DNA from: an uncultured Akkermansia sp.
GTDB lineage: Bacteria; Verrucomicrobiota; Verrucomicrobiia; Verrucomicrobiales; Akkermansiaceae
DNA length: 44,080 bases
Assembly: GCA_947629715.1 (NCBI GenBank)
Contig: CANRET010000011.1
Span: forward strand, 1 to 44,080
Reading direction: 5' to 3'
Part shown: one piece after another, positions 16,900 to 22,929 of the stretch
How positions within the stretch are numbered: position 1 is the first letter of the stretch
Layout: each line of letters begins with the position of its first letter
Notes under the pieces: generated by a model
What the model saw: the letters and a program-made list of their open reading frames with translations, nothing else
What the model was told of the DNA's origin: nothing
Databases searched by the model: none
Translations under genes and position numbers: made by a program

Positions 16900-16928
16900 T
16901 GTATATCTCTTTTCAAAGGAGAAGTCAA
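16900..16928 (-). promoter_or_regulatory. Sigma70-type promoter with palindromic spacer, formyltransferase 1
   Basis: Read on the minus strand: -35 TTGACT (16928-16923), a 17-bp spacer TCTCCTTTGAAAAGAGA and -10 TATACA (16905-16900). The spacer is a near-palindrome and matches the one in front of the second formyltransferase gene. The transcript would begin near 16893 and leave a short leader to the ATG at 16880. Confidence 0.75.
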
Positions 16929-17089
16929 GCATAAAACCCTTTGTTAATTGATATTATTATGATAAGGAAAATCATTCCTCCAAAAAATTCAACACGCCAA
17001 TCTGCATATTTCGTAAGATTTTATTTTTAAAATTATTAGGAATTAACATATTATGATTCGTGTTTCGGTTTATCTCCTTTGAAAAGAGG
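16906..17089. repeat. Divergent regulatory cassette, copy 1
   Basis: 184-bp AT-rich intergenic block bounded by two inverted 17-mers (16906-16922 and 17073-17089, sharing CTCTTTTCAAAGGAGA in opposite orientation). The reverse complement of 19456-19639 has the same length and aligns along it, with shared blocks such as GATAAGRAAAATCA, TTCAACACGCYAA and GTCAAGYATAAAA. In both copies one end drives a formyltransferase gene and the other precedes a GNAT-domain gene. Confidence 0.75.
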
Positions 17090-17104
17090 TAGGTTGCCCA
17101 TGCT

Positions 17105-17668
17105 GTGCAACTTCACTTTAAAAACTACACTCGGCTAACTGAAGAGGAAGCACGGGTCGTATTGCCACAACGGAACGCGCCGAAATGCAGAAAGCAAATG
17201 TTCAATTCCCACGAGGTTTCGGAGCAGGATCATTTTGACTTTATCCGGCGGTTGACGCAAAGGAAAGATTGTGCTTACTGGGCGGTTGTTATCGATGGGG
17301 AAATACAGGGGGGGGTGTATCTACAAGATATTCATCGACAAGAAGCGGTGCCCGGCATTTTTATGCAAAACATAGGGGTGGGCATGGGAGCTTTAGCTGC
17401 TTATTATGCTCACAATCATTATTTCTGCACATTAGGCCTCCAACGTCTCATCATACACGTACTGAAAGGAAATCATCATTCCATGCAAATGCACCTTAAA
17501 TTTGGCTACACAGCAGCACCGCAGTATACAATTCAGAACGGCGATAAGATATTCTGCGGATTGGAATTGAGGGCAGAGGCTTGGAAGACTCACCAATTCC
17601 GGTTGGCGAGGATGTTAGATCTCTTCTTTCCGGCAAAGAGTATTACTTGGGATGATGTGCGGCATTGA
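17105..17668 (+). CDS. GNAT acetyltransferase, PseH-like
   Basis: A 187-residue GNAT-fold N-acyltransferase. The N-terminal pattern (LHFKNYTRLTEEEARVVLP then RNAPKCRKQMFN, EQDHFDFIRRL and YWAVVIDGEIQGGVYL) resembles PseH, which acetylates the 4-amino group of the PseC product. The acetyl-CoA loop region (MQNIGVGMGALAAYYA) and the C-terminal LKGNHHSMQMHLKFGY also fit. The start is GTG: an in-frame TAG at 17090-17092 excludes anything further upstream. AGAGGTAGG, about 13 bases before it, may serve as ribosome-binding site and overlaps the end of the 17-mer palindrome. A G8 run at 17308-17315 lies in the GEIQGGVYL coding segment. Confidence 0.8.
   Translation: MQLHFKNYTRLTEEEARVVLPQRNAPKCRKQMFNSHEVSEQDHFDFIRRLTQRKDCAYWAVVIDGEIQGGVYLQDIHRQEAVPGIFMQNIGVGMGALAAYYAHNHYFCTLGLQRLIIHVLKGNHHSMQMHLKFGYTAAPQYTIQNGDKIFCGLELRAEAWKTHQFRLARMLDLFFPAKSITWDDVRH
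17308..17315 (+). repeat. Homopolymer G8 inside the PseH-like gene
   Basis: Eight G encoding the Gly-Gly of GEIQGGVYL, about 70 codons into the acetyltransferase gene. A single-base slip would remove the acetyl-CoA binding half. Confidence 0.9.
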
Positions 17669-17772
17669 GTGATGCTCCATCCAATTTCCACAGCCTCTCC
17701 ACGAAGAAACCGCCAGCTGGAAAGGATGGGATACATTTTTCATTGCTCAGCCGTTAAGAGTAATGAGTAGTA

Positions 17773-19428
17773 TTAAAGTCGATTATTCAGATAGCTGTCT
17801 ATCTTTGTCTTCTGAGCCGTTACAATATAAAAGAAGCCTTGCGCGTCCGCAAGATTATGTGAGGGATTCGGATGGTACTCCTGGATCTCAGGATCTACGA
17901 TAACTTGAGGATTTCTGTGTTGCAGTTCTTTATAGAAGCGAAAATCTGTTTCATGATGAATTAATTTGACGATGCAACTTTTATGCCCAAGATGCATAGC
18001 TGATGAACGAAGTCCCAAACTTGCCATGAGAAGCATGGCGTTGAGATTGTCCTTGTACGCCTCGCGCACGAGGACGTCCCTCCATGCACCCATTCTTGAG
18101 GTCAGTTCGATTATCTTAAAACCTTTCGTTGTGCGTTTCACTTCGACATGGCATGCTCCGTATTGGATATGAAAAGCTCGTAGCGTCCTGAGTACCAACT
18201 CACTCAACGTGGTGAGTTCCGATTCTGACAACCTTGCCGGAACCACTTGTTGCGTTTCCATACAACTATCGATCCCATCCAAATACTCTTCTGTGCAGGC
18301 AACGACTTGGTGTTCGCCGCAACAAGAGATTGTCTCAACGCTATACTGCATTCCATCCAAAACTTCCTCAATCAGCACAGTCTTGTCGTAAGAAGCGGAA
18401 AGCGCTTCCTGGAAGCTCTCTATCAAGCTCTCCTGATTTTTGACGATAGATACTCCCCTCCCGGCGGAACGATCTGCCGGTTTGATGACAATCGGATAGG
18501 TAAACTTCTTACCGGAAATATCTTCCGATTGGTGAATGGCGATGCAGCATGCTGTGGGAAGCGTATTCTTTGCCATGATATTTTTCATGCGCAACTTATG
18601 AGTGGTATTCAGCGCTGTCTCATACGAGTTGCTGTAAGGGAGCCCTAACCTTTCCGAAACCCAGCATGCAGAGATATTTCCTACCTCGCACGCTGTCGTG
18701 GTTACTGCGACAGGGTCATATTGTTTTGCTAGCTCTAGGATTTTTTCTTTTTCATCAATGCTTATTTCATGGAAAAAATCTGCTACTTCACGACACCGAC
18801 AATGCGGATCGTAATCAACCACGTGAGTGACAAATCCGTGCGCCTTTACTTCCTTAACGAAATTGTACTGCAACGTGCTTCCCGCAATGATGAAATAGTG
18901 CCGTCCTTGACCTCGAACATTACTCATCTTACATTGCTGATCCCACCTTTCTCCCCATAGCTTGACATCCTCTTCTTCCATCTTTACAGGAACAAAATGC
19001 GCCTTGATATACAGGGAAAAGGCGCGAAAGTTCTTTTTCTTAACGTACAAATAGACGCTTCCTAATCCAAGTTTGTCAACCTCTGCCAAAAGCAGATCTA
19101 ACGCCTGTTTACCAATGCCCTTGCTTCTGTATTTTTCCTCGCCAATATAAATCCAAAGCTCCCCACTCGTGCCATCTAATTTTTTTAATCCACAGTTTCC
19201 GATATGTTCCTTCCCGAGGCGTATGGCAAAAACTTTTTGCGAGGGATCCTTTAATTTGCTGTGAAAATAGGCGATATGCGTATCCCAGTCCGGCTTTCCA
19301 CGCATCTCAAAGTCTGCCCGAAATTCCTCATCTTGTATCCATTCCCATGTTTTAACTACGTCCTGCCTTTCAAAAAACGATAAGGTTACTTCCCGCATTA
19401 TTTCTTCGCTTTTTCCCGCGCTCTTCAT
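17773..19428 (-). CDS. GNAT acetyltransferase fused to ATP-grasp ligase
   Basis: A 551-residue two-domain protein. Residues about 11-165 form a GNAT domain of the RimJ/RimL type (IGNCGLKKLDGTSGELWIYI, then YRSKGIGKQALDLLL as acetyl-CoA loop). Residues about 180-551 form an ATP-grasp enzyme with a PurK-like pre-ATP domain (HYFIIAGSTLQYNFV), the ATP-binding PIVIKPADRSAGRGVSIV and a metal-site strand IIELTSRMGAW. ATP-grasp ligases join a carboxylate to an amine through an acyl phosphate, so the protein could both acetylate and amide-couple an amino sugar or nonulosonic acid; the substrate is unknown. A second start at 19398 is possible. It converges on the PseH-like gene and diverges from formyltransferase 2. 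Confidence 0.8.
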   Translation of the reverse strand: MKSAGKSEEIMREVTLSFFERQDVVKTWEWIQDEEFRADFEMRGKPDWDTHIAYFHSKLKDPSQKVFAIRLGKEHIGNCGLKKLDGTSGELWIYIGEEKYRSKGIGKQALDLLLAEVDKLGLGSVYLYVKKKNFRAFSLYIKAHFVPVKMEEEDVKLWGERWDQQCKMSNVRGQGRHYFIIAGSTLQYNFVKEVKAHGFVTHVVDYDPHCRCREVADFFHEISIDEKEKILELAKQYDPVAVTTTACEVGNISACWVSERLGLPYSNSYETALNTTHKLRMKNIMAKNTLPTACCIAIHQSEDISGKKFTYPIVIKPADRSAGRGVSIVKNQESLIESFQEALSASYDKTVLIEEVLDGMQYSVETISCCGEHQVVACTEEYLDGIDSCMETQQVVPARLSESELTTLSELVLRTLRAFHIQYGACHVEVKRTTKGFKIIELTSRMGAWRDVLVREAYKDNLNAMLLMASLGLRSSAMHLGHKSCIVKLIHHETDFRFYKELQHRNPQVIVDPEIQEYHPNPSHNLADAQGFFYIVTAQKTKIDSYLNNRL

Positions 19429-19449
19429 ACCTTTGCGAATTTTTTAACC

Positions 19450-19478
19450 CGTATATCTCTTTTTAAAGGATATAGACT
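19450..19478 (-). promoter_or_regulatory. Degenerate promoter/operator in front of the GNAT/ATP-grasp gene
   Basis: Minus strand: 17-mer TATCCTTTAAAAAGAGA (19472-19456) followed directly by TATACG (19455-19450) as a possible -10. The -35 position reads AGTCTA and is poor. The layout matches the two formyltransferase promoters, but this copy is weaker and may need an activator. Confidence 0.45.
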
Positions 19479-19639
19479 TGAATATTTATTATAATATATT
19501 AATTATTAATAATGTAAAACAAAATTATACTTAAAATTTAAGTTAGCGTGTTGAAATCTTTGGCAGTTTATGATTTTTCTTATCGTGATAAAGCCAACAA
19601 ATAAGAGTTTTTATACTTGACATCTCTTTTAAAAAGAGA
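19456..19639. repeat. Divergent regulatory cassette, copy 2 (inverted relative to copy 1)
   Basis: 184-bp block between the GNAT/ATP-grasp and formyltransferase 2 genes. Its reverse complement aligns with 16906-17089; the distance between the boundary 17-mers is 167 bp from start to start in both copies. The boundary at 19623-19639 is the perfect palindrome TCTCTTTTAAAAAGAGA. The coding sequences on either side are much more diverged from their counterparts than this region is. Confidence 0.75.
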
Positions 19640-19645
19640 TATACA
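19617..19645 (+). promoter_or_regulatory. Consensus promoter with 17-bp perfect palindrome as spacer, formyltransferase 2
   Basis: -35 TTGACA (19617-19622), 17-bp spacer TCTCTTTTAAAAAGAGA (19623-19639, eight-base arms around one A) and -10 TATACA (19640-19645). The start site would be near 19652, giving a leader of about 27 bases before the ATG at 19679. A dyad exactly filling the spacer is a likely binding site for a dimeric regulator that blocks or reshapes polymerase binding. Confidence 0.8.
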
Positions 19646-19678
19646 GATGCGCAGAGCGCTGCGAAATAAAGAAGCTAC

Positions 19679-20344
19679 ATGGACATAATTGCCACATCCA
19701 ATACCTTGTACGAGAATACTTCGTTGACTCGTAAAGCAGGCTTCGCACACATACAGAGCAAGGAGGATTTAACTTTGCATAATCTGCGCGAATTGAATCC
19801 GGAGTACATCTTCTTTGTCCACTGGTCTTACATTATTCCTGCGGAGATATATGAGATTTACCCATGCGTTATTTTTCATATGACCGATCTCCCCTTTGGA
19901 CGAGGGGGAAGCCCTCTGCAAAATTTACTGGAACGGGGAATCTATCACACTAAGATTTCCGCTATCCGGTGTATCGGAGGTTTGGATGCGGGCGATGTTT
20001 ACCTGAAGCGGGATTTTGACATATCGGAGGGAACAGCGTCCGAACTTTATGCCCGAGCCGGAGAAATTATTTCCGGTATGATTGATGAAATCAGGGCAAC
20101 TCATCCCACACCTGTGCCCCAAGAGGGAGATATTGTCACATTTAAACGCCGCACCCCAGAGCAAAGCAATATAGCCCCATTGCTCGATATTCGAAAAGTT
20201 TACGACTATATCCGTATGCTGGATGCCGATGGTTACCCTAAGGCATATATGGAGACAGAAGGATTGCGCCTCGAGTTCTCAAACCCACGATTAATGGATG
20301 ACGGACGATTGAATGCACAGGTGATAATTTCCCCCAAGAAATGA
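19679..20344 (+). CDS. Formyltransferase-family protein 2
   Basis: A 221-residue formyltransferase-fold protein, distantly similar to the one at 16239: VIFHMTDLPFGRGGSPLQNL aligns with VVHESDLPHGRGWSP, GGLDAGDVYLKRD with RVDSGAYYIKD, and FKRRTPEQS with YSRRTPQDS. The Asn of the usual Asn-x-His formyltransfer motif is Ile here, another parallel with the first copy. A likely role is transferring a formyl group to a free amine on a nucleotide sugar or nonulosonic acid. It has its own strong promoter and is coupled by ATGA to a PIG-L deacetylase gene, which could expose the amine it uses. Confidence 0.8.
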   Translation: MDIIATSNTLYENTSLTRKAGFAHIQSKEDLTLHNLRELNPEYIFFVHWSYIIPAEIYEIYPCVIFHMTDLPFGRGGSPLQNLLERGIYHTKISAIRCIGGLDAGDVYLKRDFDISEGTASELYARAGEIISGMIDEIRATHPTPVPQEGDIVTFKRRTPEQSNIAPLLDIRKVYDYIRMLDADGYPKAYMETEGLRLEFSNPRLMDDGRLNAQVIISPKK

Positions 20345-21018
20345 AGCGAAAATTGTTCATTGTAGCGGCACACCCGGACGACGAAGTCCTGGGTTGTTTT
20401 GGTACGGTCGCAAAGTTAATCCGAAGCGGATGGGAAGCTTACACGCTCATATTAAGCAAAGGAAAGAGATCTCGAGGAGCAACAGATGAGAGCGAATTGG
20501 AACAACTTCATGCTGAAATGGTGCGAGCAAATGAGAGCATAGGTGTTAAGCAAGTTTTCCAATATGATCTCCCGGATAATGCTTTTGATTCAGTGCCACT
20601 CCTCGATATCGTTCAGTACATAGAGGGCATAAAAAATCGCGTTTCTCCGGAACTCGTCTTTACGCATCACGTCGGCGACATGAATATTGATCATCAGATA
20701 ACGCATCGTGCCGTCTTGACTGCAACTCGTCCCATGGCAGATGAGTGCGTCAAAGCAATTTATGCCATGGAAGTACCGTCATCAACAGAATGGAACGCTT
20801 TTTCACCTGGAAGCACTTTCGTTCCAAATGTTTTCGTTAATATCCAGGAAACGATGGAGATCAAGGTGAATGCAATGGCGTGCTACACGTCCGAATTGCG
20901 TGATTACCCCCATCCTCGCTCCCTTGAACATCTGCGCCAACTGGCGCGCACGAATGGAGCAAAGGTAGGTCTCCCATATAGCGAAAATTTTATGTTGATC
21001 CGCAAGGTTATCAATTAA
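20341..21018 (+). CDS. PIG-L family N-deacetylase
   Basis: Zinc-dependent deacetylase of the PIG-L/LmbE family, 225 residues. The metal and catalytic motif AHPDDE is at 10-15 and the second motif HHVGDMNIDH at 109-118. The family removes N-acetyl groups from GlcNAc-type sugars and related substrates. Coupled to a formyltransferase gene, the probable job is to uncover an amino group on the sugar so that a formyl or other acyl group can replace acetyl. Last gene of the glycan island; no clear terminator is seen after it. Confidence 0.88.
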   Translation: MKRKLFIVAAHPDDEVLGCFGTVAKLIRSGWEAYTLILSKGKRSRGATDESELEQLHAEMVRANESIGVKQVFQYDLPDNAFDSVPLLDIVQYIEGIKNRVSPELVFTHHVGDMNIDHQITHRAVLTATRPMADECVKAIYAMEVPSSTEWNAFSPGSTFVPNVFVNIQETMEIKVNAMACYTSELRDYPHPRSLEHLRQLARTNGAKVGLPYSENFMLIRKVIN

Positions 21019-21470
21019 GGATCCCCCATGGAGAACACGTCATGCCGTACTGCGGGACGCCACATTGAATGGTCTCACGCTATATATGCACTCTCGAATG
21101 ATCCGAGCGCTCGACGTTTCTTCATTCATCCGTAGACGGTTCCATGGAAAACGCATGAGACGTGGTGTAAATGATGAAAATGAAACACGGGGCAGGAATC
21201 CTTTCTTGGACCTTTCCTGGGTGAAATAGGCGATGCGTACAGCATGATCCTTTGCAAAGCTGGAGTGAAGCAAGGGACTGAATCCCCCAATGTATTTTGT
21301 CCCTGACCATGTTCATTGAACATAGTCGGTTTATTTTACTTGATTTACGTCTTCCAGATATGTTCAATGAGCTTGCCGTGCAGCACAAGAAACCCTTCAA
21401 TGAACAGGAATAAGCAAGAATTCAAAAACGTACTTATCTGCAAGGAAAAACTGTCTCCTTATTGGATTGT
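21019..21470. other. Island-border gap with palindrome
   Basis: About 450 bases without a supportable gene; short ORFs occur on both strands but none has a good start or protein-like composition. It contains a perfect 15-bp palindrome ATGTTCATTGAACAT at 21309-21323, with related half-sites TATGTTCAATGA (near 21358) and TTCAATGAACA (near 21397). These look like binding sites for a dimeric regulator, but no gene adjoins them. Confidence 0.4.
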
Positions 21471-21763
21471 GTGGATCGCAAAATTAAATGCAACAGGTTC
21501 TTGGCACAAAAAGGGGGCCATGAAGTTCACAGCAAGCCAGAGTAATGCTAGCCAAACAAGCAAGACACTATGAACCAAGGAACCCGGACGTATTATAAGC
21601 TTCGTTGCGCGAAAAGGTAAGCGCATTACCTTCCCGCTCGTCACACATTGAACGCTGGCTGCGTGAAAAATTTACCCTGCCTACGCCTCCATCCTGCCGT
21701 CACTATTTCCTCTAGTGCCCCCAACTCCTTCTGGCGTATGTTGCATTTATTCTTGCAATCCAC
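21471..21763. mobile_element. Degenerate IS-like element or MITE with terminal inverted repeats
   Basis: Left end GTGGATCGCAAAATTAAATG then CAACA (21471-21495); right end, read as reverse complement of 21739-21763, GTGGATTGCAAGAATAAATG then CAACA: three mismatches in 25. The left end recurs at 44006. The 293-bp interior holds only short broken frames (for example FVARKGKRITFP and HIERWLREKF in different frames), consistent with decay of a transposase gene, but no family can be named. A weakened form of the hairpin seen in the 44006 copy follows the left end. Confidence 0.6.
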
Positions 21764-21791
21764 AATCAGTGCGATTGCTTCCGGATTGCCC

Positions 21792-21820
21792 TTGCGGAGC
21801 GAAAGAGGATGTGGTATGCT
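21792..21820 (+). promoter_or_regulatory. Promoter of holA
   Basis: -35 TTGCGG (21792-21797), 17-bp spacer, -10 TATGCT (21815-21820). The expected transcription start coincides with the GTG at 21827, which would make the holA mRNA leaderless. Confidence 0.6.
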
Positions 21821-21826
21821 GGGCGC

Positions 21827-22924
21827 GTGACGGGCGAGCACACGAGTTTTGTGTATTTCGGCAGCGATGAGGGAGCCGCTGCTGCCGCTGCCGCTGGGCA
21901 ATATAAGGAGTTGACCGCCGACAGCGAGGGTTGGGAGAACGAGGTGATTGATGGCGTGGCTCCCACGGTGGATGAGGCTGTGCAAGCTCTCCGACGCACT
22001 TGCGATGCGCTGCAGATGATCAGCATGTTCGGCGGTCGCAAGGTGATTTGGCTGCGCGGGGTGAACTTCATGGCCGATACGCCGAGCGGCGCCCGAAGCG
22101 AGGCTGTTCAGGAAGGCTTGGAGGAGTTGACGGACGTCCTGCAGCATATGCCTGCGGAGACGTTTTTGGTGGTAAACGCTGCAGAAGCGGACAAGCGGCG
22201 CAGCTTCTTCAAGAAACTCTCCGCAGTGACCGAGATGCACGAGTATGCGGGTATCGACATCACTCGCGAAGGGTGGGAGAGCGACGTGGCTGCGCTCACG
22301 CTGAAACTGGCTCGGCCGCTCGGACTCAAGTTCGACAATGCCGCCATGGAACTTTTCGTGCAGCGCGTGAATGAAGGCACTCGCCAAATCTCGGGCGAAC
22401 TCGCCAAGTTGGATATTTATCTGGGGGCCGAGCGACGCACCGTTACCGAGCAGGATGTGGAAATTATGGTGCCCGTTTCGCGCTACGGCGTGATTTTTGA
22501 AATCTCCCGCGCCATCGAGCGACGCAGCAGTCGGTTGGCCATTCGCCTGCTCAATGAGCAGATGGCTCAGGGAGAAGCCGCCGTCACCATTATGCGCGCG
22601 GCTATTGTGCCCACGGTGAGGCGTCGTTACAGCACGCGTCTGCTGATGGACGAATACGGACTGGATACGCGGCGCGGTTACCGAAGCTTTGAAAGTGCGC
22701 TTTCCGCCCTCCCGGAGGAGGCGCGCAAGCTCATTCCGCGCAAGAAGGATGGTACGCTGAGCTGCTACGGTATTTATACCACGGCCTGTTCCCTGGGCGA
22801 GCTCACCCTCGAACAGGCTAAACAACATCTCTATGCTTGTGCGCTGGCGGATCGTCGTCTTGTGAGCACCCAGCTGGATGTGCGCGATGTGCTGCAGACG
22901 CTCATTATGATTCTCACCGCGTAA
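21827..22924 (+). CDS. holA: DNA polymerase III delta subunit (clamp loader)
   Basis: HolA opens the beta sliding clamp as part of the DnaX clamp-loader complex. From the GTG at 21827 the protein has 365 residues. It shows the HolA pattern: an N-terminal FVYFGSDEG strand and loop, [32 protein letters not shown], and the C-terminal alpha-helical collar ([14 protein letters not shown] onwards). An ATG at 21809 in the same frame lies upstream of the predicted -10 box and could not be on the transcript, so GTG is preferred. An Ala-rich segment near residue 18 is encoded by GCN repeats. mnmG follows after 5 bases. Confidence 0.88.
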   Translation: MTGEHTSFVYFGSDEGAAAAAAAGQYKELTADSEGWENEVIDGVAPTVDEAVQALRRTCDALQMISMFGGRKVIWLRGVNFMADTPSGARSEAVQEGLEELTDVLQHMPAETFLVVNAAEADKRRSFFKKLSAVTEMHEYAGIDITREGWESDVAALTLKLARPLGLKFDNAAMELFVQRVNEGTRQISGELAKLDIYLGAERRTVTEQDVEIMVPVSRYGVIFEISRAIERRSSRLAIRLLNEQMAQGEAAVTIMRAAIVPTVRRRYSTRLLMDEYGLDTRRGYRSFESALSALPEEARKLIPRKKDGTLSCYGIYTTACSLGELTLEQAKQHLYACALADRRLVSTQLDVRDVLQTLIMILTA

Positions 22925-22929
22925 GCCCC

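Noticed and set aside
17669..17772. Bidirectional terminator between the convergent GNAT genes
   Set aside because: Only short imperfect palindromes such as CCAGCTGG and no stem followed by a T-tract.
17090..19455. Idea that the inverted cassettes form an ON/OFF invertible switch
   Set aside because: Recombination between them would flip the two convergent GNAT genes but leave each next to an equivalent control region, so expression would hardly change; no recombinase gene is nearby.
21309..21323. LexA box
   Set aside because: The dyad centre is three bases rather than the four I recall for verrucomicrobial sites, and no SOS gene adjoins it.
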